Positions 37,190 to 48,815 of a stretch of DNA of 64,000 bases are shown here, in pieces. The position numbers and the translations under genes were made by a program. Position 1 is the first letter of the stretch. The number at the start of each line of letters is the position of its first letter. The notes below the pieces were generated by a model. It was not told the origin of the DNA. It did no database searches and saw only the letters and a program-made list of their open reading frames with translations. Origin of the DNA: Bettongia penicillata ogilbyi (Eukaryota; Chordata; Mammalia; Diprotodontia; Potoroidae); NCBI GenBank assembly GCA_023548195.1, contig JAJHZJ010000414.1, forward strand, positions 1,102,501 to 1,166,500, written 5' to 3'.

Positions 37190-37740
37190 TGTTCTTTTGG
37201 CTCTATTCCTTTCACTCTCATCAGTTCATATATATTTTCCCACGTTTCTCTGAATTTCTCATATTCATTATTTTCTGATTCACAGAAATATTGTAATGCA
37301 TTCTTATGCCACAATTTTTTCAACCATCCAGCTAATCACTGGGCACTCACTTTTCAGTTCTCTACCATCATGAATTGTGCTGCTGGGAATATGTGTATAT
37401 ATGTGTATACATACACACATATGTGTATGTGTGCGTGTGTAAATATGTGCTAATCACAAGTAGTGCATTGTTGGATCAAATGGTATCAAAAGCAGCCACT
37501 TTTCTCATTTAATTCCAAACTGTTTCTGAGGACTGGAAAAATTCACAGTTTCACCAACATATACTGTTCCCATTTTTTGTCAACTGTCAATTTGCAAGTC
37601 ATAAGGTAAAGTCTCAGAGTTGTTTTAATTTGCATTTCTGTTAGTAGTGATTTAGAGCAATTTTTCATATGGTGATTGATAGTTTGTAATTCTTTCTTTC
37701 AAACTCTTCATTCATATTCCTTTACCATTAATCGACTGGG
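37190..37740 (-). mobile_element. L1 3' ORF2 fragment, antisense, old
   Basis: Antisense L1 text: AACCATCCAGCTAATCACTG, CATTGTTGGATCAAATGGTA, TTCACAGTTTCACCAACATA, AATTTGCATTTCTGTTAGTA. A TATGTG-rich patch at 37390-37445 interrupts it. Confidence 0.75.
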
Positions 37741-37744
37741 GAAC

Positions 37745-38085
37745 AGCTCTTCATCATTTTACAGATGAAGAAACTGCAGCTCAGACAGATAAAGTTCTTT
37801 GCCCCTGTCAGAGACGTTATGAATTAAGTTTCAAACCCAGGTCTTGCAAAGTAAAATCGAATGTTCTTTCTAACACTCGAGAGACAGGAAAACCACAGTT
37901 CAAATCCTGCCAAAGATACTAGCTGGGTGAAACATGGGCAAGTTGCTTGACCTTTATAAGCCTCAATTTCCTCCTCAATAAAACAATACCTATCTCCAAG
38001 GCTTATTGTTAGGATCAAGTGAGATAATGTATGCAATGTGCTTTTCAAACCTTAAAGCACTACAGATGTGTTAAGCTATCATCAC
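37745..38085. mobile_element. Two MIR SINEs, tail to head in opposite orientations
   Basis: 37745-37880 is antisense (CATTTTACAGATGAAGAAAC, AAACCCAGGTCTTGCAAAG). 37885-38085 is sense (AGTTCAAATCCTGCCAAAGA, ACATGGGCAAGTTGCTTGAC, GGATCAAGTGAGATAATGTA, CTTTTCAAACCTTAAAGCAC). Confidence 0.75.
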
Positions 38086-38254
38086 TCCATGTTGTCACCC
38101 ATCTGCATGATTCTGTACTCAAACGGTATGCTTCTAACTCTTCATCTGTATTAAAATCCAACCCACACTCTATGGTCCAGCTCAAGTACTCCCTGCATTG
38201 TGAAAGCCTCCCCCATCAACTCAGCCAGGAGTGATCACTCAGTGCAGTATATGG

Positions 38255-38440
38255 GAAAGACCTTAGTCAAGAAAGCTCTGCTAGCCTTTGCTTAGCTATT
38301 AAATACTTGTGTGACTTTAGGCAAATCATTTTCCTCAGTGATCCTTCATTTCCCAACTGTAAAAAAAAAAAAAAAAGGAATTGATAATCTCTAAGGTTCC
38401 TTCCAGTATTCCTTTAAACTACTGGAGAACTATGTATTAG
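38255..38440 (+). mobile_element. MIR SINE with internal A-run
   Basis: TGTGTGACTTTAGGCAAATC, TCATTTCCCAACTGTAAAAA and GGTTCCTTCCAGTATTC are in MIR order. A stretch of 16 A bases lies at the CTGTAAAA position. Confidence 0.7.
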
Positions 38441-38540
38441 TCATATGGCATTCATTGAATTATAAACTCTAAGGGATAGGACTATTTATGTTTCTGTCAT
38501 GTCCTCCACACTTCCTATCACAACACCTACCACACAGCAG

Positions 38541-38812
38541 TAATGACAGCAACGATGGCCATTGCTATTGTTCAGGTGCATCCAACTCTTCATGACCCCG
38601 TTTGGGGTTTTCCTGACAAAGATATTGGGGTGGTTTGCCATTTCCTTCTCCAGCTCATTTTTCAGATGAGGAAACTGAGGCAAACAGGGTTAAGTGACTT
38701 TGCCAAGGTCATATAGCTAGTAAGTATCTGAGGCCGGATTAAAATTCAGAAAGTTGAATCTTCCTGACTCCAGGTTCAACACTCTAACCACTGTGACACC
38801 TAGCTGCTCCAA
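38541..38812 (-). mobile_element. Mar1-type SINE, antisense, full length
   Basis: Antisense order is complete: CCAACTCTTCATGACCCCGT, GGTTTGCCATTTCCTTCTCC, CAGATGAGGAAACTGAGGCA, AAGTGACTTTGCCAAGGTCA, TTCCTGACTCCAGGTTCAAC and CACTGTGACACCTAGCTGCT. Confidence 0.93.
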
Positions 38813-39054
38813 CAATAAAAGTAACAGTACTAGACCTAGCTGCTCCAATAATAAAAATAGCAATAATAATAGTAACTTATATATAATACTTTAAAAGGTT
38901 CACAAAACATCTTATCCAGCAGTCTTCTTGCCTTATATATAGATGACCAATAAATATATACGGAATTGCTAATTGACTAGTGTTTTCCTAAGCAAAATGA
39001 TAAAGATGAAGGTTTTTTACATGTTTTATGAATCATCTCAGAGAGATTTTTTTA

Positions 39055-39640
39055 AAAGGGGTAAAGGACCTATTTGTACAAAAATATTTATAGTAGCTCT
39101 TTGTGTGGTGGCTAAGAATTAGAAATTGAGGGTGCCCTTCAATTGGGGAATGGCTGAACAAGATGTGGTATATGATTGCAGTGGAATACTACTATGCTAT
39201 AAGAAATGATTTTGGAAACATCTGGACTTATATGAACTGATGTAAAGTGCAATGATCAAAATCAGAACACTGTACACAGCAGCAATACTGTAAAACGATC
39301 AACCGTGAATGATGTATTCTCACAATACAATGACTCAAGATAATTCCAAAGGACTGATGAAAAATTGTAACTACCTCCAGAGAAAGAAGTGACAGAGTCT
39401 GAAAACAGGTCAAAGCGTGCTATTTTTTGTGTGTTTTCTCCCTTTAGGTTTGCGTGTTCTTTCACAACATGACTAACACGGTATTTTGCAAGATTCAACA
39501 GGTGTAACTTAGGTCTCAGGGAGAGAGGAGGTGGGAGAAGAAGGAAGAAAATTTGGAACTCAAAATTTTTAAAAAATGAACATTTAAAATTGTCTTTATA
39601 TGTAATCAGGGAAGAGATAAAATACTGAAAAAAAATTCAT
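39055..39640 (+). mobile_element. 5'-truncated L1 3' end
   Basis: Starts in late ORF2 (ATTTATAGTAGCTCTTTGTG, AATTGGGGAATGGCTGAACA), continues CAAAGGACTGATGAAAAATT and CAACATGACTAACACGGTAT, and ends GAAAATTTGGAACTCAAAAT with an A-rich tail. It is parallel to the copy at 35935 and independently inserted. Confidence 0.9.
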
Positions 39641-39744
39641 CATCTCAGATGCTTCACCTTTTGTTTCTAGAAAAAGACTGGATGTCTTCTTCCACAAAGG
39701 AGGAAACTGGATCATTGTAGATACAGAGGCATCCAAACATCTTG

Positions 39745-40228
39745 AAAATTTGATTTCCTATTGCCTCCAGGAGAAAATACAAAATCCTGTTTGTTGTTCA
39801 ACGTCCTTCATGACCTAGTCTCCTCCTACTTTTGGTCTTCTCACACCTTCCTCCTTTAAGTGACACTGGTTTCCAGGCGAGGCTGTCCCACCAATTGTGG
39901 CATTTCAACTCTGAGCTCTGGGCATCCTCTCTGCCTGTTACATTCTCCCTCTTCTGCTCCAGCTACTGACCTCCCCAGCTTCCCTTCTGTCCCAACTAAA
40001 ATTCCACCCTCTAGAGCAAGCCTTCCCTAACCCCTCTTAATTCCAGTGCTTTCTGTCTTTTAATGATTTCTTATTTATCCTGTATTTAGCTTGTTTCTAC
40101 ATATATGTTTGCATGTTGCCTCCCTCCAACTAGACTGGAAGCTAGTTGAGGGCAGGAACTGTCTTTTGCCTTTTTTTGTATCCCCAGCATAACAGACACT
40201 TAGCAAACGTTTATTGAATTGAATCACT
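39745..40228 (+). mobile_element. L2-clade LINE 3' end
   Basis: ATTGCCTCCAGGAGAAAATA, CAACGTCCTTCATGACCTAG, GAGCTCTGGGCATCCTCTCT, TTGAGGGCAGGAACTGTCTT, GCAAACGTTTATTGAATTGA. This is the late ORF2 and 3' UTR of an L2 element in + orientation. Confidence 0.88.
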
Positions 40229-40284
40229 AACATAAATGTTCATTTATGGAAATTTATTAGGAGTAATGTGCTAGGAATACAGAA

Positions 40285-40610
40285 AAGCATTAAATACCAT
40301 GCTTACCCTCCAGAAGTTTGATTAAAAGGCATTTACTCAAAAAGATAAATAGCAATAAAACACAGAACATTCTAAGTGACAAATGACTGCCCCAAGCAGT
40401 AATCATTTCAGGAGTGTAGAGGAGAGTGGAATCACTAGAAAGGTTTTCCGGCAGGGGGGGGGGGGGGGGGAAGGGGAAGGGATTAAGAAGATCTAGAGGA
40501 GAAGGGTACGATTTAGATACCAGATGATAAAGAAATACCATTCCAGCTAGGGGAAATGGTGTGAGCAAAGTGATTAAGCTGGGAACGCACAGGGCATACC
40601 CGATAAACAA
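40285..40610 (-). mobile_element. Probable L2-derived antisense fragment with G17 run
   Basis: AATACCATTCCAGCTAGGGG and GGTGTGAGCAAAGTGATTAA resemble the complement of the L2 segment around the 'cctggaatgc' region. A run of 17 G lies at 40454-40470, followed by GGGGAAGGG. Confidence 0.5.
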
Positions 40611-40864
40611 CAAGCAGGCAAGTTTGGATGAGTGGCGGGGTTCGGTTCTGAGTGAGGTGGGGAATTTGGTGATCCCATTATACGTTCCCTGATACTGACT
40701 AATCAGGATTCTACAGGACTTTCTTATGTTGCAGAATTAATATACTGTCATGAGTAAACCACTTTAATATTTGCCAAGAAATTAATATGCAAATACAGGC
40801 ATATAACACAAGCTATCATGAAGACAACCCAAGACAAGAATCCCCTAGAGGACAGTCATTTATC

Positions 40865-41150
40865 ATTGTATCCCTTTTATCAACCAGCACAGTACACACA
40901 GCAGAGGTCTGATAAATTAATGTCTACTAAATGAATAAAGATAACATGATACAGTAGAAACAGTACCGGATCTGGAGTCACAGGTCAACAGTAAGCATTT
41001 ATTAAGTGCTTACTTACTATGTGATGAAGACTGTGCTAAATATTGGGGATACAAAGACAGGCAAAAAAAGTCCTTGCTCTGAAGGAGTTGACATTCTATT
41101 TGGAGAGACAACATGCAAATAACTGTACATACAAGATATGTCTTTGGCTG
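40865..41150. mobile_element. L2 tails in opposite orientation
   Basis: 40865-40945 is a + tail (ACCAGCACAGTACACACAGC, CTACTAAATGAATAAAG). 40985-41150 is the antisense start (CAGTAAGCATTTATTAAGTG, GGGGATACAAAGACAGGCAA, GAGAGACAACATGCAAATAA). Confidence 0.75.
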
Positions 41151-41764
41151 TGTGCATCTATATAGAGAGCATATATACCTCTATGTATATATGCACATAT
41201 GTGTATATATGATGGGGTATAGGCTCTAGGAGCCCCCTTGAATCTTCCCACTTGATTTGGCTTTTCATGCCCAAATCTTGTTACCTTAAACTAGCCTAGC
41301 CCTCCATTGTCTGTTTCCATCAAGGCCCTCCCTAAACCCCTCGTCTAGTCACTGCAGACTACCTGACCACCCCGAGATCTCTCCCAAAGTCTTTCTGTAT
41401 GTAAGATCCATCTTTCCTCCATGAAAGTGCTCAGATTCAATCTGAGGGTCATTCTGGCCCTGAAGCATCACAAATGCTCAGATTCCTTAAGAGTCTACCC
41501 AATGTGGTGGATCTTAAAGAAATTTTGTCTTTCTTTGGTTGAAAGAAGGCTTGAATTGAATTCATTTGGGCAGGACCCAGCATTTTGGTATTTGGGGGTC
41601 CTGAGAACCTCAAAACCTCAACATTTATACACACATATGTTTACACTGCTTACAACATATATATCTCTCTAAATGTACATATACAACATACATGTATATA
41701 TAGTGTAAACGGAAGATAATCTAAGAGGAAAGGCATGGAGGCAGAAGGAGGGAAGGGACTACAA

Positions 41765-41930
41765 AGAACCTGAGTTCAAATCCTATTTCTGCCACCTACT
41801 ACTTATGTGTCATGGAGCAAATTAAACTTTCTTAGTTTCTGTTTCCTTCTCTATAAAAGAAAGGACCATAAAATCTCCAATGTTCTTTCCAGCTCTAAGT
41901 CTGTGATGCTCTGATCTGACATCATCATTG
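41765..41930 (+). mobile_element. MIR SINE
   Basis: GAACCTGAGTTCAAATCCTA, TTCTTAGTTTCTGTTTCCTT and TTCCAGCTCTAAGTCTGTGA. A weaker MIR 3' part follows at 42065-42155. Confidence 0.75.
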
Positions 41931-42584
41931 CAAACAGGCTTAGGTCTATTTGGTTGGATTCACTTACTTGTGGGTTTATTGTGTTTTCAGAAATGACCTA
42001 AGAGAACCTATTTATTCCATTTAGGTGCTAGGAATGACAATAACCTGTGAGGACAATTCTATTCTGGCAAATCCTTTTACCTTTCTGAACCTCAGTTTAC
42101 TCATATTTAAAATGAAGAATTTGTATGTATCATCTCTAAAATCCTTATCTAATGTGTCAAATAATACGCAATTCAAAGTTTACTTTGCATTTAAAAACTA
42201 ATCATAGTACAAGTCACTCATGTAGCAACAGGAAATAGTGTGTATGCACTTAAATGAACTGTGTTTGAAGAACCTAATATAAAAATTTTATTTAGAATCC
42301 ATTGCAGTGATTAGTTTCTAGCTAAATTTGTCTTAAATGTACTTAGCTGATTCACTTCATTCTAAAGTCAGAGAATCATCTTGGTAATGTCCAGTTCTAA
42401 ACAGGCTCTAGATCAGCAGAACTGAACTGTTTAAAGCAGGTAAGAATATTTTTACAGTTCCAGACTATGAAGAAGATACGGGGGAGAATGAGATTTCTGA
42501 AGGAGTAACAGCATTCCTACTAACTGCAATTGAGAGTCACACTTAAATCAAAAATAGTTTGATCCCTTACAATGAGCTATTGGG

Positions 42585-43052
42585 GCAGATGGGAGAAACA
42601 GTGGATAGAATACAGTGTCTTCTAATCCCATTTTCTTGAGTCCAAATCCAGTCTCACTTACTGGCTGTGTGACCCTTGTACTTCTGCCTCTCACACCTTA
42701 TCAAACTCCACTGTCCACATCCTCCATTCCCACTCAATGTGTGGCTGAAGGAAATCATTTAACTATATACAGTAAAAAGTTGTGTCATTTAATCTCAACT
42801 ACGGGCAGACAGGTGGCGCAGGGGATAGAGCACTGGGCCCAGAAACAGGAAGACTCAAATTCCTAAGTTCAAATTCGGCCTCAGACGTTTCCTGGCTACG
42901 TGACTCTGGGCAAGTTACATAACCCTGTTTGCCTCAGTTTTCTCATCTGTAAAATGAGTTGGAGAAGGAAAAGGCAAACGACTCTAAGTTTGCCAAGAAA
43001 ACCCCAAATGTAGTCAACAAACAGTTTGATATGACTGAAACAACTCACCAAA
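42585..43052 (+). mobile_element. Two Mar1-type SINEs in the same orientation
   Basis: The first, 42585-42700, is head-only (GGGGCAGATGGGAGAAACAG, GTCCAAATCCAGTCTCACTT). The second, 42805-43052, is full length (GGGCAGACAGGTGGCGCAGG, AATGAGTTGGAGAAGGAAAA, GACTGAAACAACTCACCAAA). Confidence 0.9.
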
Positions 43053-43084
43053 AATCTCAACTGTATAGCAAGATAATCCTCTTT

Positions 43085-44207
43085 ACTTCTCCCACCAAGT
43101 CTCTATCACACTGACCAAAACACCTATTCCAAACCTTTTCTTCTCTCCTCAGGACTCCCCAAAACCTCTGTCTTCTCCCTATACTGTCTTTCTTAGTGAC
43201 TTCCATCAGTCCTCACGGATTTAATTATCATCTCTATGCAGATGACTTCCAGGCTTATTTCTAGACTTCTTCCTGAGATCCTGCATCATTAATTCCCTGT
43301 GGGAAATTTCAAAGTGGTTGTCCCACAGGCATCTCAAACTCAATGTCAAAAACAAGAAACTTATTTTTCTCCCAAAAGGTAATCTCATTTCTAAACTTCC
43401 TCATATCCACTAAGAATCAGACTATCCTTCTAGTCACCCAGGTTCACAAGCAGGTTTCTCACTCTCCTTCATCCCACATGTGAATATAGTTTCAAACACT
43501 GCTTCATCAATTCTACCTCCAAGATACATCTCCCATCTCCCCTTCTTTCCATCCACAATCACTAGACAAGCTTACTCCCTCATCACTTCTTCCCCGGACT
43601 AACATATAAGCCCACTAACTGGTCCTTAACTCCAGTCACCTCTTCTATACAGTTATGATTCTGCTAAAGAACACATCGATATTACTTATATGTTGAATAA
43701 ATCCTAATAGTTCTCTATTATCTCGAGGAAAAAATACAAACTTCCCTAACTGGGATTCAAAATTCTTTTTCAACTTGGCTCCAGCTACACTTTGCAGCCA
43801 TATTGTACATCATACTCCTCCATGCATACAGTCAGACAAACTGGCCTCTTTGCTGAGCCTTTCTGTTCTTATCTCTGTACCTATGCACAGCCTGCTCCCC
43901 CTGCCTGGAACACATGCTTTCATATCTGTTTCTTTGAATCTCTAGTTTCCTTCACAACTAGCTCAGACACTGTCTTCTGCATGAGGCCTTTCATGATTTC
44001 CAGTTGCTGGTACCTTCACTAGAAAATTACTTTGTATTTATACTGCAAATATTTATTTCTGTGTGTACTTATATGTGTACAACTTGTCTCCTCTAAAAGA
44101 ATACAAGCCTTTGAGGGCAGGGATTTGTTTTTCTTTGTGTGCCTAGTGCATATTGCAGTGTGTGGCACATATCAGGCATTTAATAAATGCTTACTGATTA
44201 ATAACAC
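43085..44207 (+). pseudogene. L2-clade LINE: reverse transcriptase to 3' end
   Basis: About 1.1 kb of an L2 element in + orientation. The reverse transcriptase catalytic box reads NYHLYADD at 43223-43246, with the YADD motif intact, but surrounding frames are broken by stops and indels. The order then follows the L2 consensus: GGCATCTCAAACTCAATGTC, an ATTCTTTTTCAACTTGGCTC region, TTTGAGGGCAGGGATTTGTT, and the tail CATATCAGGCATTTAATAAA. It ends just 40 bases from a SEC22A exon, antisense to that gene. Confidence 0.88.
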
Positions 44208-44247
44208 TAGGAGGAAGTTGCTCCTTAAAAAATGAATCAGAACCTAC

Positions 44248-44313
44248 CTGGTAAAGGCAAGCGGCTGTCCCAAGGAAAAATGCAATGACATAACTGAAAT
44301 CCTCACCATCATT
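44248..44313 (-). CDS. SEC22A: SEC22A penultimate coding exon
   Basis: A 66 base exon of exactly 22 codons on the - strand, between the acceptor TTTTCATAG and the donor GTAGGTT. It encodes [20 protein letters not shown] followed by YQ, one hydrophobic membrane segment with an acidic lead. Human SEC22A has [20 protein letters not shown] at this place as I recall it, so the exon is clearly orthologous. Both flanking junctions fall on codon boundaries, so skipping the exon would keep frame but remove one membrane span and invert the topology of what follows. It is easily missed because the exon is so short. Confidence 0.95.
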
Positions 44314-45844
44314 CTATGAAAACAAAACAAAAAGTCATTTCCCTTTCAGATGAAGAGGAGAGTAAAGGAGAGGAAAAGTGGCTTAATCCGACAAAAAACA
44401 TTCTGGGGGGACATAATGTTAAATAACAACAATATGCACACAGGATAAAGTCTTTATAAAATGAAGCCTAGACATCATTAAAAGGAAAAGTTGAAACAGG
44501 AAAAAAGTATAGGTCCTGATCCGTGGTCTCTGGAAGAGTACAAGGTAGTTGGGAGAAACGTGCTATACGAGCAGCAGAGACCATAAGGGCCACAACAATG
44601 ATCCCTGAGGGCCCCAGACTCTCGAAGCTTTTGCAAGGGTCTACACTTCATTAATCAGTTTAGTAAAATAAATAAGAAATATGTATACACATTCACATAG
44701 CTTCTTCTTATAGAACAGATAATATTTTGTACACATATATTTTACTATTTTAAAATTTTTATATATTTTGTTGTGATTAATATCAACCTATTTTAAAGCA
44801 CTACTGAATTCACAGTAGGTTTCAGTTATGTATTTTCTCAGTCAATGGAAAATAAAAGTACAAATACTGAGAACTGTTAAAATATTAATGTTAAATAAAA
44901 ATGCTAAAAGGTCAGTAACTGTACCACGAAATTTTGACAAGTCACAAAATTTCCTACACAATTCAGTCTCAAACCTTAAAGTGCAAATTGAAAAACAGGC
45001 AATATTCTATAAAGTCAAAGGGATAAAGCTAAATGGAACCATTACTATGCACCCATACCTCTGTACTAATTTTATTTTACCTAAGAGAAGAAAAAAATTC
45101 CCACAACATTCTGACCTCTAGCTGTGCTAAAAAATAAACCAAAATTCACAACTTTATTAGCCTATATACCAAGTTTGTAGGGTCACCACTCATGGAAAAT
45201 AAACATTGGCAAATTTTAATAGCTAGTGAACATTTCATCAATTTGTTCAATAAAGTAACTCTGTAAAATAGAACCATTAAAACAGAAACTTGGTAACCAA
45301 TACGGAATGCTAAAAAACAAAACAAAACCTAACCTTATGAGGTAGAGAGTATAGGCCTGAAATTCTTGAAACTCTAAAATGGTAACCAGCTAAATGAAGA
45401 AAGAAAGAGAAACAGAAAATTTATCAAGATTGTCAATGTCACAATGATGATGAGATTGAAAAATGTTTGGAAGATTCCTCTCAAATGTCTTTATCAATTT
45501 GCCATCATAGCTTCTTTTAATGTTTCCTACAAATAGCTCATCTTTCTTCTAGTCAGGATGATCAAATATTGCTTTTTCCTGGCTTCAGGAAAATTATATT
45601 GAAAATTTTCAAAAACATACAAGTGTCTATGATGACTATGTCTTCATGAAATAGCCTAAAGAATATAGGATTTTTATGAAATATTTACTGACAGGCCTTA
45701 GAAATAAGCCTGGTTTGAAACAGTTCCCTACTGAAAGTAGAGAGAAGATTTTTCTTTTAAATTTCTCTGAGGTCCCTTCTCAGCTTCACAGAGGATGCTT
45801 GAATAAGTAAGGTCTATTAAGTATCCCTATTTTCAATAACACCC

Positions 45845-46025
45845 TAGCAGGGATCTAAAAGGTATCTCACAGATCATGTTAGATATCACTCATTTTAGAG
45901 ATGAAGAAACTGAGGCCCACACAGGTTAAGTGATTTGTCCCAAATCACACAGGCAGTACCAGAAACAAGATATGAATTCACGTCCAAAAAGCAGTTGTTT
46001 TCATTGTATCAAGCCACCTCTCTTC
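45845..46025 (-). mobile_element. MIR SINE, antisense
   Basis: CATTTTAGAGATGAAGAAAC, TGAGGCCCACACAGGTTAAG, CAAATCACACAGGCAGTACC and a head near CATTGTATCAAGCCACCTCT. Confidence 0.8.
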
Positions 46026-46107
46026 ATCTGACATAATGATAATCTTGAGTCACAAAATGGTCAGATTTGATCCTAAGTCACCCCTCCCACCAACCATTCC
46101 ACTTTAT

Positions 46108-47100
46108 TAAGTCAACCATCATTTTTAGAAAACACCTACTATGTGCTAGGTACTGTGCTTGGTGCTGGGGATAAAGATAAAGTAAAGACAGTCTCTGCCC
46201 TCAAAGAGTTTATAGACTAACAATATGAAACAACATGCAACATCTATCATACAAACAAGCTATATATACAGGATAAAATAGAATTAATTAGTGGAGGAAA
46301 GGCACTAGAATTGAGAGGAATCAAGAAAAGCTGCCTACAGAATGTAGGATTTAGCAGGGATATGAAGGAAGACAATGAATAAAAATAAAGGAGGGTATTC
46401 TAGAAAGGGTGTCAGTCAGTGAAAAAGTCTAAAATTGGGATATAGAGTGTCATTTGTTTGAACAATAAGAAGGCCAATGTCACCAGACTGCACAGTAGAT
46501 GGTAGAATGTAAGTATAAGAAGACTGGAAAGAATGGGAGACAGGTTGTAGAGGGCTTTGAACACCAGAGGATTTCATATTTTGAACTTGGAAGTAATCTT
46601 GGAGCCACTGGAGTTTAGTGAAGGGTGGAAGGCGTGTGCATGACATGGTCAGACCTGCACTTCAGGAAGATCACTTTGACTGCTACGTAGAGGATGGCCG
46701 GAAGTGGTAAGAAATTTGTGGCAGGCAGACCAACTGGTAAGACACTGCAATAGTCCAGGCACGAGGACATGAGGGCCTACACAAAGATAGTGACAGAGTC
46801 AGAGGAAAGAAAGGCATGTACATTAGAGATATTACAAAGATAAAAATCAACAGCCCTGACAACTGACTGGATATGAGCAATGAGATTAAGAAGTAGAAAA
46901 TGATACCTAGGTTACAAGCTTGGATGACCAGGAGGATGATGGTACTCTCAACACTAACACGGAAGTCAGGCAGAGTGAAAGGGTTTGGAGGAAAAGAAAA
47001 TGAGTTCAGTTTTGGATGTGCAGAGCTTAAAATGTCAGGGAAAGCAGTTAGTGACAGTCATTTAAATATTTTTGGGATTAAACCCTAGAATAAGCAGGTA
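46108..47100 (-). pseudogene. L2-clade LINE, antisense, about 1 kb
   Basis: Complement of the L2 3' half, starting at its tail: TATGTGCTAGGTACTGTGCT, ATCATTTTGACTGC-type text at 46670, AGGGCTTTGAACACCAGAGG, GACATGGTCAGACCTGCACT, CAATAGTCCAGGCACGAGGA, GGATGATGGTACTCTCAACA and GAGTTCAGTTTTGGATGTGC. It pairs in text with the + strand copies at 43, 57 and 61 kb. Frames are broken. Confidence 0.88.
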
Positions 47101-48229
47101 TTTACAAGATATTCCATCTGCTGAATAGATCAGGGAAAGCAGCCTGTAAGAAAAGAGAAAGAGATGTTAACCAGTAAGCACTGAGAGAAAGGACTTGGGT
47201 TTTTTTTTTTTTGTTTGTTGGGAGTGGAGGGAAGAGTGCTGGGGTAGACCAGTTAGCTAAATGAAAGTAAGGCTTTAATCTCCAAAAGAAAAATTGACAT
47301 GGATATGATTTCAAGAATTCAGTGAGCACTTTGGAGTCCTACAATGGACTCTTAGGCGCATCCTTCCAGTTATGCCCACCTTTCACCCAAGGCAGAAAAG
47401 GAATACCCTTTTCCTCAGAAAGTACTCTCAAAGGTCTGTAGAGTTATATAGGGGAGTGGCGGAATCTGCGGATTGACTGTAATTCTAATAGCTTTGCATG
47501 GATTTCAAGGGCTAGCATAAAAGATCTATGGCCACTGGAAGACAGGGGGAGGATCTGCAGCTCTGTTGCAGCTTTCCCTAGTGGCTCCGCTCTGAAATTT
47601 CAACTGATTCACTTACAGGTGAATCCTACTGGGTCTGAGGTTCTAAAAATCCTGTAGGGATCTGTCTCGTACTGGCAAAAGTTTGGACATTTTATGAGTA
47701 TGATAGAACAATCAAAATCACATGGAGACAGGAGGGAAGACCTAGAAGCCCGTTTACTTCTAACACTGTGAAGCTTTCCCCAGGGTTGAGGATAAGGCAG
47801 GTCCTATGGCTTGAATAAACCACCTTGCACTTCATATTGGTCTGAATAAATGGTATGAAAATTTTTCCAGTGAGATTTAGTCACTGTAATCTTTGAAGGG
47901 ATGAAAAAAGGGGGTGAACTGTATGCAGATGAAAGTAAAACTTTTTGGCACAGCCTGCAGAAGTTCAGCCAACAGGATGCATACAAGCAGGGAATTACTC
48001 TTGCTCCACTTCCATGCAGTGCTTCAGAAGGACCTTCCCATAATGTCCTTGTCAGGGGCAAGAAAAGTCTAAGGATCATGATGGCTTGAGGATAACACCC
48101 TGGGTTCTTCCCCAGCCAGTAGCTAAACTAAGTTTCCAGTACTTATGTAGTCCTCTAGGACCCTGCTGAGGCAAAGAAATCCATACATTTGGGTGATCTC
48201 ATTAGATTTGTCTCTTTCATTAGTTTAAA

Positions 48230-48815
48230 TACAGTTCTACCTTTCTTCTCCCTTTCAATATCTTAGTACTACTTAAAATCAAGATGAGATACCTTCTCTT
48301 TCTCCATGAAACTTCCCCTGATCACTCCAAGTCACATTTATCTCTCCTTCTTCTGAACTCCTGCAAATGCTTTACTTTTATTGTCTACATCTGGGGCTCT
48401 TAACCTTTTACTATCATGTACCCCTATAGCAGTCTGGTGAAGTCTATGGATTCAGTATTTTTAAATGCATAAAACAAAACACATAGGAATACAAAACACG
48501 TGGGATTACAAAACACCAAGTATTACAAAAATATTTTTTAAAAAATATGTTCACCGACCCTAGATTAAGAAGCCCTGGTCAACATGATGTTTTTGGCATT
48601 AGTCATATATACTATCTTATGTCATAGAAAATATATATAATATTAGTATATTGTCACATTATTAATTTTTTATCATGTGTATAATCTTCTCTCCCCCAGA
48701 TCATTTGTTTCCTAAGGACTGTGTCTTATACTTGCTTTGCACTCCTAAGGATCCTAGCATGGAGTTATGTTTGTAATATGTGTTAAATGAATGAATGAAT
48801 GAATACCAAATGCTG
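48230..48815 (+). mobile_element. L2 3' end split by a hAT-like element
   Basis: 48230-48388 (TCTCCATGAAACTTCCCCTG, TTGTCTACATCT) and 48675-48815 (CTCCCCCAGATCATTTGTTT, CCTAAGGACTGTGTCTTATA, GTGTTAAATGAATGAATGAA) are two parts of one L2 3' end. Between them are the DNA element at 48389-48585 and 90 bases of AT-rich DNA. Confidence 0.65.
48389..48585 (+). mobile_element. hAT-like non-autonomous DNA element with terminal inverted repeats
   Basis: Starts TCTGGGGCTCTTAACCTTTT and ends near GATTAAGAAGCCCTGG, which are imperfect inverted repeats of about 15 bases. The interior reads GCAGTCTGGTGAAGTCTATG, TTTTTAAATGCATAAAACAA. Length and ends fit a hAT-derived MITE. The family name is not determined. 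Confidence 0.6.

Larger units (their letters stand above)
29017..44247 (-). other. SEC22A: Last SEC22A intron (about 15.2 kb)
   Basis: GT-AG on the - strand: donor GTAGGTT at 44247 downwards, acceptor ending CAG at 29017. It is dense in transposable elements in both orientations, and I find no additional exon within it. Stretches without an identified element include 29380-30440 (AT-rich, with several short TA and CA runs at 29670-29730), 34815-35585 and 41160-41760. Confidence 0.85.

Noticed and set aside
47901..48089. 62-codon + frame with a plausible protein look (MKKGGELYADESKTFWHSL)
   Set aside because: I could not match it to any family, neighbouring frames give no continuation, and there are no splice sites or poly(A) tail to suggest a processed pseudogene. 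Left as unrecognised intronic DNA.
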